Origin: Clostridia bacterium
GTDB lineage: Bacteria; Bacillota; Clostridia; Christensenellales; Borkfalkiaceae
DNA length: 49,305 nucleotides
Direction: 5' to 3'
Assembly: GCA_017463325.1 (NCBI GenBank)
Contig: JAFTPK010000001.1
Span: 1-49,305 of the forward strand
The notes under the pieces are model-generated. The model was not told the origin of the DNA, searched no databases, and was given only the letters and a program-made list of their open reading frames with translations. Positions 1 through 7,186 of the stretch are shown in pieces. The first letter of the stretch is position 1; every line of letters begins with the position of its first letter. A program made the translations under genes and the position numbers.

Positions 1-142
1 GTTGCGAGTCGTACATTTAGTTTAGCACAAAGGAGCTTTTTTGTATAGTAAGGGCAAGGCTTAAAGCTAAAGCTACTTACCACCTGCACAGCAGGTGGGT
101 TTTGACAAATGCGCGCTCCCGCTTGCATTTGTTTCCTGTACT
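1..142 (+). ncRNA. 3' part of a possible structured RNA (6S-like?)
   Basis: No open frame fits here. The segment folds well: an 8-base-pair hairpin (80-87 with 91-98, loop ACA), a second arm (ACAAATGC 105-112 with GCATTTGT 125-132) and a possible closing pairing GTACA 11-15 with TGTAC 137-141, followed at once by a rho-independent terminator. A small GC-rich hairpin on the 3' side followed by a long closing arm is reminiscent of the 3' half of 6S RNA, but I do not recognise the sequence with certainty, and the 5' part may lie outside the window. Confidence 0.3.
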
Positions 143-184
143 AAAAAGAGCCTCGCGTTTTTTACGCGAGGCTCTTTTTATTTT
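143..184. terminator. Bidirectional rho-independent terminator
   Basis: Stem of 15 base pairs, 143-157 with 165-179, with an A-run at the left foot and a T-run at the right foot. It can therefore stop the rightward RNA at 1-142 and the leftward micro-gene ending at 187. Confidence 0.85.
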
Positions 185-186
185 CC

Positions 187-297
187 TTAATAAATTCCCG
201 TCCAATTGCTATCGTCGTCATCATCATTACTGGAACATATCACGTCTTCCGTCGGCAGCATGATTAGCTTTACCTCGACCGTTTGATACCTTTTCAT
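187..297 (-). CDS. 36-residue micro-protein, unknown function
   Basis: A small open frame on the minus strand begins with ATG at 297 and ends with TAA at 187-189, immediately before the two-way terminator. A ribosome site (GGGGAGGG) lies about 6 bases upstream of the ATG. The product starts MKRYQTVEVKLI, continues with TEDVICSS, has five consecutive Asp (residues 25-29) and ends NWTGIY. The pattern Tyr near the start, alternating V/E/L residues, then an acidic 'EDVI..S' stretch resembles small uncharacterised peptides I associate with Clostridia, but this is recollection only. There is no signal peptide or membrane segment. The ribosome site, the frame and the terminator together support a real gene; the function is unknown. 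Confidence 0.5.
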   Translation of the reverse strand: MKRYQTVEVKLIMLPTEDVICSSNDDDDDSNWTGIY

Positions 298-462
298 TCC
301 ATTCCCTCCCCTATGCTTTTCTTATTTTCAACGTCTTGGAACGCTCGTCTATTATCATTATACTACTTTTTCATTCATAAGGCAAGCAAAATCACAGCTA
401 TTTTTTTTACCAAAAAAAGACGGCTTGAAGAGCAAGTCGCCTTTTTTCGTTGCTTTGCAAGC

Positions 463-624
463 TTATTTTCTTTCAAAGCTGTCGCAGCAAGTACATTTTT
501 CCGCGTCACAATCGCAGGTGTTGCCTACGTGGATTTTGGAAAGGGTACAATAATCGCCCGAACGGTTATATTTACATTCCGTTACGCCGCAGCCGATACT
601 CATGTTCACTTCTCTTTCCTGCAT
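463..624 (-). CDS. DUF1540 domain protein
   Basis: Small 53-residue cysteine-rich protein. The core reads C-G-V-x-x-C-x-Y-N, then C-T-L-S-K-I-H-V-G, then a cysteine cluster (C-D-C-D...C-T-C-C) and a final D-S-F. This spacing is typical of DUF1540, a domain often found in one or two copies in spore-formers and presumed to bind metal through its cysteines. The start at 624 is chosen because AAGGAGGGG lies 7 bases before it; an upstream in-frame ATG at 669 has no ribosome site. It is read alone, away from rplI, which starts 130 bases away on the other strand. Role unknown. Confidence 0.8.
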   Translation of the reverse strand: MQEREVNMSIGCGVTECKYNRSGDYCTLSKIHVGNTCDCDAEKCTCCDSFERK

Positions 625-684
625 AATTTTTCCCCTCCTTATTTTATTTTCTAACGGTAGTATGCGCAAATTGCCCTTTTCCTA

Positions 685-713
685 TTGACTTTTTTCAAAA
701 AATCCTGTACAAT
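685..713 (+). promoter_or_regulatory. Sigma-A type promoter of rplI
   Basis: TTGACT at 685-690 and TACAAT at 708-713 with a 17-base spacer, 43 bases before the L9 start codon. Confidence 0.85.
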
Positions 714-756
714 AAATACTACAAGAAAATAAAACTCAAAAATAAGGAGAACGAAT

Positions 757-1197
757 ATGAAAGTTATTTTAAAGGCTGACGTCAAAGGCAGCGGCAAAAA
801 AGGCGACATTATCGAAGTCGCGGACGGCTACGGAAAAAATTTCCTAATTAAAAAAGGGCTTGCCGAGCTTGCCACCGCCAGCGGCATTAACGAGGTTAAT
901 CAGAAAAAAGCCGCCGACGCTTACAGAAAGGCGGAAGAGCTGAAAGCGCAACAAGCGCTCGCTGCCTCCTTAAACGGCAAAACCGTCGTCGTAAAAATCA
1001 AAGTTGGCGAAAACGGAAAGGTCTTTGGCAGCGCCACCGCCCAGCACGTCGCACAGGCGCTCTATGAAATGGGCTACGACGTGGACAAAAAGAAAATTCG
1101 CATGGACGCTTTGAAAGCGCTCGGCTCCACTAAGGCGGAAATTCGGTTGATGGAGAACGTTTCCGCGACGATCACCGTGTCCGTTGAGGCTTTATAA
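757..1197 (+). CDS. rplI: 50S ribosomal protein L9
   Basis: A 146-residue protein with the full L9 layout: N-terminal globular rRNA-binding domain starting [19 protein letters not shown] with the conserved basic patch GYGKNFLI (about 25-32), a long connecting helix rich in A, K, E and Q (about 50-75), and a C-terminal domain ending VSVEAL. It binds 23S rRNA at the base of the L1 stalk. AAGGAG lies 8 bases upstream. In many Firmicutes rplI sits near rpsR or dnaB; here rpsF-ssb-rpsR are 29 kb away, so the gene is separate. The next gene starts 4 bases after its stop codon and is probably co-transcribed. Confidence 0.98.
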   Translation: MKVILKADVKGSGKKGDIIEVADGYGKNFLIKKGLAELATASGINEVNQKKAADAYRKAEELKAQQALAASLNGKTVVVKIKVGENGKVFGSATAQHVAQALYEMGYDVDKKKIRMDALKALGSTKAEIRLMENVSATITVSVEAL

Positions 1198-1201
1198 TCC
1201 T

Positions 1202-2149
1202 ATGAAAAAAGAAACTTCCTTACAGAGCAAAACGCCGAATTTGACGAAAAAAGAAAAAACGGTCGAGCTGATCAAGACGGTTCTTTTATTGCTTGTTTCC
1301 ACCGCTCTTTTTTCCTTTGCTGCGTATTGCTTGATAGAGCCTAACCAGTTTACGATCGGCGGTATTGCGGGGATTGCGATCATGCTTTCCTACGCAACTG
1401 ATGGCGCAATTCCGCAAAGCGGCGTCGTATTTTGCGCCAACCTACCCTTGATCGTCCTTGCCTTTTTCTTCGTGAAAAAGAAATTTGCTATACTTACTTG
1501 CGCGCATATCGTGCTGCAATCTTTTTGGCTTTTCCTCTTTGAAAGGCTGCACGCCCCCGAAATTGTTTTTGACGGAGGCACGAAGATCTTTGCCGCCATC
1601 GCGGCGGGCGTTTGCCTCGGCACCGCTCTCGCAATCGTTTTCAAGCTGGGCGGTTCTTCGGGCGGCGCGGATATTATCGCCGTCGTGATCCAAAAGAAAT
1701 TCCCCGCTCCCTCGATCGCATGGATGCTCTTTATCGTCAGCGCGATCGTAGTAGGCGCCTCTTTCTTCGTTTTCTACGATCAAAATCAGTCGCTTGCGCT
1801 CAACCTTCTTCCTATTATGATGTCGCTGTTCGAGCTGTATATCGAAAGCAAAATCAACGACTCTATCACGAACGGCTTTCAGTCAGCTATTGAATTCCGT
1901 ATCATCACCGACAAGCCCGAGGAAATGGCGGCGGCGCTTATGCAAGAGCTGCAACGCGGCTCTACCGCGATCCCTGCAAAGGGTATGTATACGGGCAAGG
2001 AGCATACCATGGTCGTTTGCGTGATCGGCAGAAAACAGGTAACTACTTTACGTAAGGTCATGCGGCGAATTGACCCCGAAGCTTTTGCCGTGATGTCAAG
2101 CGTTTCGCAGGTCGTCGGCCTTGGTTTTTATTCAGGAAACGAGGACTAA
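1202..2149 (+). CDS. YitT family membrane protein (DUF161 + DUF2179)
   Basis: A 315-residue integral membrane protein. A basic N-terminus is followed by about five or six hydrophobic segments (first near residues 21-45), including the family-typical glycine-rich stretch GGIAGIAI and a second one, KLGGSSGGADIIA. The last ~90 residues form the soluble DUF2179 domain (E-F-R-I-I-T-D-K-P-E...VVGLGFY). YitT proteins are common in Firmicutes; their transport or signalling role is not settled. I place the start at 1202, just after the rplI stop codon, rather than the earlier in-frame ATG at 1184 that would overlap rplI. There is no strong ribosome site, so translational coupling to rplI is likely. 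Confidence 0.9.
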   Translation: MKKETSLQSKTPNLTKKEKTVELIKTVLLLLVSTALFSFAAYCLIEPNQFTIGGIAGIAIMLSYATDGAIPQSGVVFCANLPLIVLAFFFVKKKFAILTCAHIVLQSFWLFLFERLHAPEIVFDGGTKIFAAIAAGVCLGTALAIVFKLGGSSGGADIIAVVIQKKFPAPSIAWMLFIVSAIVVGASFFVFYDQNQSLALNLLPIMMSLFELYIESKINDSITNGFQSAIEFRIITDKPEEMAAALMQELQRGSTAIPAKGMYTGKEHTMVVCVIGRKQVTTLRKVMRRIDPEAFAVMSSVSQVVGLGFYSGNED

Positions 2150-2183
2150 AACTTCCTTTTTCCGTAAAATACAAAAAAATTCT

Positions 2184-2234
2184 AAAAAAATCGCAAAAAA
2201 ACCTTTATTTTCAAGGCTTTTCGCGATTTTTTTT
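2184..2234 (+). terminator. Terminator after the YitT gene
   Basis: AAAATCGC (2187-2194) pairs with GCGATTTT (2223-2230), with a further inner ACCTT/AAGG pairing, followed by a run of T. Confidence 0.75.
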
Positions 2235-2245
2235 ACTACGAACCC

Positions 2246-2274
2246 TTGACAAAAGGAAAAAAATAGGATATAAT
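2246..2274 (+). promoter_or_regulatory. Promoter of the HU gene
   Basis: Perfect TTGACA (2246-2251) and TATAAT (2269-2274) with a 17-base spacer, fitting an abundant DNA-binding protein. Confidence 0.92.
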
Positions 2275-2331
2275 AGAATTACTCAAAAGGACAAGTCCTT
2301 CGAGAAAAAATTTTAAAGGGGATTAAACTCT

Positions 2332-2604
2332 ATGAACAAAACCGAATTTATCAAAGCAATGGCAGTTAAAGCAGGCTTCACCGTTAAAGACGCGGCAATC
2401 GCTTTCGAAGCAATGCTCGAAACCATGACCGAACTTCTGAAAGCTGGCGAAAAAATTCAGATTATCGGCGTTGGCGGCATCTCTCTGAAAGACGTTCCCG
2501 CAAAGAACGGCATCAACCCTCAGACCAAAGAAAAGGTTGCTATCCCTGCTTGCAAGAAGCCCGTCGTGAAATTCAGCGGCAGCTACAAAGATCTGTTTAA
2601 CTAA
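2332..2604 (+). CDS. hup: HU family DNA-binding protein
   Basis: A 90-residue histone-like protein: MNKTEFIKAMA at the start, the helical dimer body (residues 1-40), GVGGISLKDVPAKNG in the beta arm where most HU proteins have GFGxF, the arm itself (about 53-76, INPQTKEKVAIPA) and the C-terminal KKPVVKFSGSYKDLFN. It compacts DNA as a dimer. The arm retains the proline used to kink DNA (I-P-A). The usual phenylalanines of the GFG-F motif are changed to V and I, a mild divergence. Ribosome site AAAGGGG lies upstream. It is a single-gene unit with its own perfect promoter and terminator. Confidence 0.96.
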   Translation: MNKTEFIKAMAVKAGFTVKDAAIAFEAMLETMTELLKAGEKIQIIGVGGISLKDVPAKNGINPQTKEKVAIPACKKPVVKFSGSYKDLFN

Positions 2605-2622
2605 GCTTTAACAAATTCAAAT

Positions 2623-2657
2623 AAAAAATCCGTACGCATTGCGTACGGATTTTTTAT
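2623..2657. terminator. Bidirectional terminator between HU and the PHP phosphatase
   Basis: 15-base-pair stem AAAAAATCCGTACGC (2623-2637) with its complement at 2641-2655. A and T runs at the two feet allow it to serve both convergent genes. Confidence 0.92.
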
Positions 2658-2666
2658 TCACCTTTT

Positions 2667-3425
2667 TTACAAAATAGGGTCGGTAATCAAGGACACGCCT
2701 ACCTCCAACGCAATTTTTTTCGCCCGTTCCTCGATATCCGCGCGCAAGAACGCATCGGGGGAATGGGCGTCCACGCCGTAAATCACTTTACAGCCCGCCT
2801 CTGCCGCAAAACGGAAGAAACGAACGTCTGGATAGGCCCTGCCCTCGCGAAGTCCCAGAGCGTTTAATTCTACGGGAATTCCCATTCGCTTTGCACCGAG
2901 CGCAAGGCGGCGGTATTCACGAGCCACCGTTTCAGGAGAAAAGCCGTAGCCCGCCAAGTCGGGGTGGGCAAGATACAGAAAGTCCCCTGTCGCCAGCCCA
3001 GCAAGCACCTGCGTTACATAATAGCTCAAATGCAGATCGCCCGCCTCACGCGGGAGAATGGTGGGAAATTCGTTGCCGAGCATATGCTGTCCCAAAATCA
3101 AATAGTCGGGAGAAAAACGTTTTAAATAGTCCATTTGCGACTGATGATAGTCGGGATAGTATTCCATTTCAAAGCCGCACAGAATCCGAATATCGGAGGC
3201 GTACTCCTTAGCTAAGCTACGGACGGACTCCACGTACTCAAAGCCCTCTTCCTTTTTCATGCGAAAATAGGAATATTCGGGAATTTCCGCAGGAAAATCG
3301 TACGGGGCGTGATCGGAAAAACCAAGCGTTTTTATCCCCGCCTTAATTGCCGCTTCCACGTATTCTCTGTCTGCGCCCGTCGCGTGATTACAACGCTTTG
3401 TATGCGTATGATAGTTATAAATCAT
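2667..3425 (-). CDS. PHP-domain phosphatase, histidinol-phosphatase-like
   Basis: A 252-residue PHP-superfamily protein. Metal-ligand motifs appear in the expected order: HTHTKRCNHA (6-15), GFSDHAP (36-42), GFEMEYYP, LGQHML, YLAHPDL and YGVDAHSP near the C-terminus. The closest family is HisK-type histidinol-phosphate phosphatase (HisJ/YtvP), which removes phosphate from histidinol phosphate in histidine synthesis. No other his gene is in the window, so another phosphomonoester substrate is possible. Its start lies 1 base after the stop codon of the upstream LRR gene, so the two are probably one transcript. Confidence 0.85.
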   Translation of the reverse strand: MIYNYHTHTKRCNHATGADREYVEAAIKAGIKTLGFSDHAPYDFPAEIPEYSYFRMKKEEGFEYVESVRSLAKEYASDIRILCGFEMEYYPDYHQSQMDYLKRFSPDYLILGQHMLGNEFPTILPREAGDLHLSYYVTQVLAGLATGDFLYLAHPDLAGYGFSPETVAREYRRLALGAKRMGIPVELNALGLREGRAYPDVRFFRFAAEAGCKVIYGVDAHSPDAFLRADIEERAKKIALEVGVSLITDPIL

Positions 3426-3426
3426 T

Positions 3427-3906
3427 TTATCTTTTATCCTTATTTCCCCAACCGTAATACAGCGTTACGCCGTCCTTTTTGCAAAAAACCTCTATTTTGT
3501 CGCAATACCAGTCGAAGTGCATTACGTGCCGCTCCTTTACGTATTCGCTCCCCTCGTCGTTATAATAGGGGTATTTATCCCATTGCCCACGCTTTAATTC
3601 ATAGCGTTCGATCTCTACCCCCTCCGTCAACTTTCGCCACTTCGCCGATGAACCCTCGTATTCGATACGAACGTCGTCGCTGGAAAACGCAAATAGGTCG
3701 TCGCCGAGAAATTCCACCGTATCGGGAATCACGACCTCACGTAAATTTTTACAGCTGTAAAACGCCATTTCCTCGATCCGTTTCAGTCCGCGCGGCAAAA
3801 CCGCCTTTTTGATTTCCCTATTTTTACGGATATAAAAAGAACTTAATCCCGTTTCCTTTTCTTCCAGCTCAAAGTAAAAAGTCCCGTCTTGATTGATGTG
3901 TTTCAT
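3427..3906 (-). CDS. Small BspA-type leucine-rich repeat protein
   Basis: A 159-residue protein with two recognisable LRR_5/BspA-type units at about residues 33-70: AVLPRGLKRIEEMAFYSCKN and then LREVVIPDTVEFLGDDLFAF. The rest is charged, Tyr- and Trp-rich and has no membrane segment or signal peptide, so it is likely cytosolic. BspA-type repeats are protein-binding scaffolds. The C-terminal half (R-H-V-M-H-F-D-W-Y-C...V-T-L-Y-Y-G-W-G-N) matches the 'x-V-T-I-Y-Y' closing strand often seen at the end of such proteins. It directly precedes the PHP phosphatase. Function unknown. Confidence 0.7.
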   Translation of the reverse strand: MKHINQDGTFYFELEEKETGLSSFYIRKNREIKKAVLPRGLKRIEEMAFYSCKNLREVVIPDTVEFLGDDLFAFSSDDVRIEYEGSSAKWRKLTEGVEIERYELKRGQWDKYPYYNDEGSEYVKERHVMHFDWYCDKIEVFCKKDGVTLYYGWGNKDKR

Positions 3907-3921
3907 TTTCTTCTCTCAGTA

Positions 3922-3953
3922 AACAACCCCGACGGAATTCCGTCGGGGTTGTC
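3922..3953 (-). terminator. Terminator hairpin after the ABC ATPase
   Basis: Perfect palindrome of about 15 base pairs centred on GGAATTCC (3923-3952) between the ATPase stop codon and the next minus-strand gene. The following T-run is short, so read-through into the LRR gene is possible. Confidence 0.65.
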
Positions 3954-3969
3954 TTGGTTTCAACGCCGA

Positions 3970-5355
3970 TTATTCTTCGGTTTTGTCTTCCTTGTTTGCA
4001 GCTTCTTCCGCAGCAGTTTCCTGTGCGGCTTTCGCAGCAGCTCTCTTCGCCATTCTTGCGTCCTTTCTCGCCTGCGCCTTCATCTCTTTCGTGACGATAC
4101 GGGCAGCGTCGATCTGCGCGCGCATTTCAGCGGGTGTAGGAGGCACGAATGCAGAACCTTCCGCGTTCTCTTCAATCACTTCATAGCCCTGATCTCTTTC
4201 AAGAATGGAAGCTTCCGTTTCTTCGTCGAAGAGGTGCATATGGTTCGCGTCGAACGCAAGCTCGATCACCTCGTTAAGCGCAACGACTGCACGGCTGGAA
4301 ATCTTCGCGATCATCTGCGTAGACGCGTCAACGATCGAAGCTTCCTTGTTCTCGTGGTCGAGTTCGCAATAAATTTGCGTTTCAGCACCGAGCTTTTCAA
4401 TAACTTCTACACGCGCCTTTACAATCGTATCGGGCGAGTTGGAAATGAACATCTGATCCTGATGAATATCTTCGGGACGAACGCCGAGGATCACCGTCTT
4501 ATCCGTGTCAAGGTATTCTTCAATATTCTTGATGCGGGAAACAAGGCTGCCCGGAAGCAAAAGCTTGTTGCCGCCGATAATGTTGATATATACTTTCTTA
4601 CCGTCGGATACAAGGCGAGATTCTCTAAAGAAGTTCATCTGAGGGGTGCCGATAAACCCTGCAACGAACAGGTTTACGGGATAATCGTAAAGGTTCTGCG
4701 GGGTGTCTACCTGCTGCATAAAGCCGTCTTTCATAACGACGATACGCGTACCCATGGTCATTGCCTCAACCTGATCGTGCGTAACGTAGATGAACGTCGT
4801 AGCAAGACGAGCGTGCAATTTGGAAATTTCCGTTCTCATGGAAGCACGGAGCTTCGCGTCGAGGTTGGACAAAGGTTCGTCGAGAAGGAATACTTTCGGT
4901 TCACGAACGATCGTACGACCGAGCGCAACACGTTGACGCTGACCACCCGAAAGTGCCTTCGGCTTTCTCGAAAGGTAGTCGGTGATACCAAGGATCTCCG
5001 CCGCCGCTTTTACCTTCTGGTCGATTACTTCCTTGGGTACTTTACGGAGCTTCAAACCGAACGCCATGTTGTCGTAAACGGACATATGGGGATAAAGCGC
5101 GTAGTTCTGGAAAACCATGGCGATATCTCTGTCCTTAGGAACAACGTCGTTCACAAGTTTCCCGTCGATATACAGCTCGCCCGAAGAAATTTCTTCAAGC
5201 CCTGCGATCATACGAAGGGTGGTAGACTTACCGCAACCGGAAGGGCCTACCAGAACGATAAATTCCTTATCTCTGATATCGAGACAGAAATTGAAAACTG
5301 CTTGTACGCCCGAGGGGTACACTTTATTGATGCCTTTCAGCAAAAGTCCTGACAT
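3970..5355 (-). CDS. Sugar ABC transporter ATPase, MsmX/UgpC type, with long C-terminal tail
   Basis: A 461-residue ATPase. Walker A GPSGCGKST (about 38-46), Q-loop FQNYALYPH, signature LSGGQRQRVALGR, Walker B VFLLDEPLSNLD and switch His in YVTHDQVEAMT are all intact, followed by TOBE/OB-type regulatory domains characteristic of MalK/UgpC. It drives uptake of sugars or glycerol-phosphate with separate permeases. No permease or binding protein is nearby, which fits a shared 'multitask' ATPase such as MsmX. The last ~65 residues are an extra acidic/alanine-lysine-rich tail (TETEASIL... to ...NKEDKTEE) not usual in this family. Strong AGGAGG site upstream. Confidence 0.93.
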   Translation of the reverse strand: MSGLLLKGINKVYPSGVQAVFNFCLDIRDKEFIVLVGPSGCGKSTTLRMIAGLEEISSGELYIDGKLVNDVVPKDRDIAMVFQNYALYPHMSVYDNMAFGLKLRKVPKEVIDQKVKAAAEILGITDYLSRKPKALSGGQRQRVALGRTIVREPKVFLLDEPLSNLDAKLRASMRTEISKLHARLATTFIYVTHDQVEAMTMGTRIVVMKDGFMQQVDTPQNLYDYPVNLFVAGFIGTPQMNFFRESRLVSDGKKVYINIIGGNKLLLPGSLVSRIKNIEEYLDTDKTVILGVRPEDIHQDQMFISNSPDTIVKARVEVIEKLGAETQIYCELDHENKEASIVDASTQMIAKISSRAVVALNEVIELAFDANHMHLFDEETEASILERDQGYEVIEENAEGSAFVPPTPAEMRAQIDAARIVTKEMKAQARKDARMAKRAAAKAAQETAAEEAANKEDKTEE

Positions 5356-5403
5356 AATCTTTTTCCTCCTGAAAATCGGACAATTTATTTTTCGATACTA
5401 TTA

Positions 5404-5432
5404 TTTTACTACATTTAGAAAAAAAATACAAT
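5404..5432 (-). promoter_or_regulatory. Likely promoter of the ABC ATPase
   Basis: On the minus strand TTGTAT (5427-5432) and TAAAAT (5404-5409) with a 17-base spacer. The -35 is weak. Confidence 0.5.
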
Positions 5433-5540
5433 GGGCATTTTCGACAAAGTTACCCGCCCCTATTGTATATTTTGCACAATCAAAAGCCTTTTTGCCGATT
5501 TTATCGGCGTGCAATTCACGTCCGCAAAGCAATTCACTCT

Positions 5541-6497
5541 TTATAAAAACAGCTCGCCTAATTCTCTCCATTTCCCCGCAAGCCCCGTCGCGCGCATTAC
5601 TTTCGCAAACGCACCCGCATTCAAGCCCGCCTCCAAAACGTCTACCTCTTTTTTCAATCTTTCCAAACATTCCTTGAATTCTTTATGCGGTAACAAGTAT
5701 TTCGCGGCAATCAAAAACGCCATAAAATCCCTTTTCCCGCAAGCCGTTTCCCCGCTTTCAAGCTTTGGCAATCCCACCTTTCTTGCCGTCGCCGCGTCCT
5801 CGATTGCAGCCGTGCTCAAACGGGCGCAATACACCCGCTCCCCGTGCGCCGCAAGATTGCGAAAGCCTACGACCACCTCCACCAAATCGCAAAGAAAGGA
5901 ATAGCTTACGCCGTATTCCTTGGCGATACGCCTTCCGTCCTCCTTTTTCATTAGACAAAGGAATTTGGACAAATTGCCGAACGACAGCGCGCGAATAAGC
6001 GCCCAAAAGGGAACGTGACCGTAACGCTTTCGATAATACGCGATATAGTCGCGATAGCTCCCCGAGCCGTCGCGGCAGGCGTCTTGCAGCGTTGCCCTAC
6101 AAGTGCCGACAATCCAACGCACTTTTGCCGAATTTTCCGGCTCGTCGGTGAAATTTTTCTCCGAAAGATACTCCTGCTCGCGCACGCCGTAGTTTTTACT
6201 GAACTCGTCTGAAATGAGCGCTTTTAAATTCAGCTCGATATTTTGCGCGTACTCGTAAACAAGACCGCGCAGCTTTTTATCAAAATCGAACAGTGCCTCC
6301 ACGTCCTCGAACGTCGTGCCCGCCTCGTAACGGCGGTTCTCGTCCTTAAAAAGACGGTTGTACCCGACGGCAAAATTAAAGTAGCCCTCCCATTTCAGCC
6401 GACGCTTCGCACGCTTTTCGTCGCACACAATCAGTCCGTCGCTTTTGAGTTTTTCGATCTGTTGATCGTAGGTTAAATAGATTTTCTTCTTTTCCAT
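5541..6497 (-). CDS. Abi_2 family abortive-infection-type protein (HEPN)
   Basis: A 318-residue protein of the AbiD/AbiF (Abi_2) family. Features: N-terminal 'YDQQIEKLKSDGL' segment (10-22) leading into R-L-x-x-x-x-Y-F, the family-typical central motif GHVPFWALIRALSFGNLS (160-177) and a HEPN-type R-x4-H motif, RNLAAH, at residues 213-218. In this family the HEPN motif is thought to be the RNase active site that blocks phage growth by degrading RNA. It lies 9 bases downstream of yigZ on the same strand and has no obvious partner gene, so either it acts alone or it has lost a partner. A defence role is inferred from the family. Confidence 0.85.
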   Translation of the reverse strand: MEKKKIYLTYDQQIEKLKSDGLIVCDEKRAKRRLKWEGYFNFAVGYNRLFKDENRRYEAGTTFEDVEALFDFDKKLRGLVYEYAQNIELNLKALISDEFSKNYGVREQEYLSEKNFTDEPENSAKVRWIVGTCRATLQDACRDGSGSYRDYIAYYRKRYGHVPFWALIRALSFGNLSKFLCLMKKEDGRRIAKEYGVSYSFLCDLVEVVVGFRNLAAHGERVYCARLSTAAIEDAATARKVGLPKLESGETACGKRDFMAFLIAAKYLLPHKEFKECLERLKKEVDVLEAGLNAGAFAKVMRATGLAGKWRELGELFL

Positions 6498-6506
6498 ACC
6501 TTTATA

Positions 6507-7139
6507 TTATTCTTTAAAAGAACCGTAATATTCCTTGCCGTAAATGATGCTGACGCGGCCTTGCATATAGTCCACAAGCCCGTTTACAAACCCCTCTTTT
6601 TCTTCCGATTTGACCGCCGCCGTAAACCGAACCTTTTCCCCGTAATCGGTAAAAAGGAGGGAGCAGGGATTTGACGAAAGGTATTTTTGCACGCCGTCTA
6701 TCCCCGTGTAATCCACCTCGACGATCAGCTCCGTACACCAACGTAAAACGCAAATATCCGCCGCCGCAAGGTTTTCCGCAGCCGACGAGGAATACGCCCT
6801 CACCAGCCCGCCCGTGCCAAGCTTGATCCCGCCGAAATAGCGCACCACGACCACGAGCGTTTCAAACAGTTGTTTATTTTTTAGCACCTCTAAAATGGGA
6901 ACACCCGCCGTACCCTGCGGCTCGCCGTCGTCCGAAAAGCGTTGCACGTTGCCCGTCTTATCCGCAATGAACGCATAAGTGCAATGGGTGGCGAGAGAAT
7001 GTTCCTTTCGGATCCGCGCAATCTCCTCCCGCGCCTCCTCCTCGCTCTCGACGTGCATGGAATAGGTGAGAAAACGGGAACGCTCGATCACCTTTTCGCT
7101 CTCCCACGGAGAAGCTACCGTACGAATAACCTTTTCCAT
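6507..7139 (-). CDS. yigZ: YigZ/IMPACT family protein
   Basis: A 210-residue YigZ-type protein. The N-terminal UPF0029 domain holds ERSRFL, THCTYAF, DDGEPQGTAG (roughly 70-79) and the glycine-rich VVRYFGGIKLGTGGLVRAY stretch. The C-terminal DUF1949 domain follows. The family is related to eukaryotic IMPACT and is linked to translation regulation or ribosome rescue; the molecular role is unsettled. The longer frame begins with a GTG at 7175 that lies inside the tyrS terminator hairpin, so I prefer ATG at 7139, with AAAGGA about 10 bases upstream. It is followed closely by the Abi_2 gene. Confidence 0.88.
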   Translation of the reverse strand: MEKVIRTVASPWESEKVIERSRFLTYSMHVESEEEAREEIARIRKEHSLATHCTYAFIADKTGNVQRFSDDGEPQGTAGVPILEVLKNKQLFETLVVVVRYFGGIKLGTGGLVRAYSSSAAENLAAADICVLRWCTELIVEVDYTGIDGVQKYLSSNPCSLLFTDYGEKVRFTAAVKSEEKEGFVNGLVDYMQGRVSIIYGKEYYGSFKE

Positions 7140-7153
7140 AGTTTCAAAGTCCT

Positions 7154-7182
7154 TTGAAAAAAGGCGGTATTTCACCGCCTTT
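7154..7182 (-). terminator. Terminator of tyrS
   Basis: On the minus strand AAGGCGGTGAAATACCGCCTT (7161-7181) forms a hairpin followed by a T-run, 6 bases after the tyrS stop codon. Confidence 0.85.
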
Positions 7183-7186
7183 CGTC

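Noticed and set aside
3889..5352. 487-residue plus-strand open frame
   Set aside because: It lies exactly antisense to the ABC ATPase, has a low-complexity Arg/Phe/Val-rich composition with no domain, and lacks a ribosome site. It is a shadow of a GC-rich coding gene.
7140..7175. GTG start that would lengthen YigZ by 12 residues
   Set aside because: The codon lies inside the tyrS terminator stem and has no ribosome site; ATG 7139 is better.
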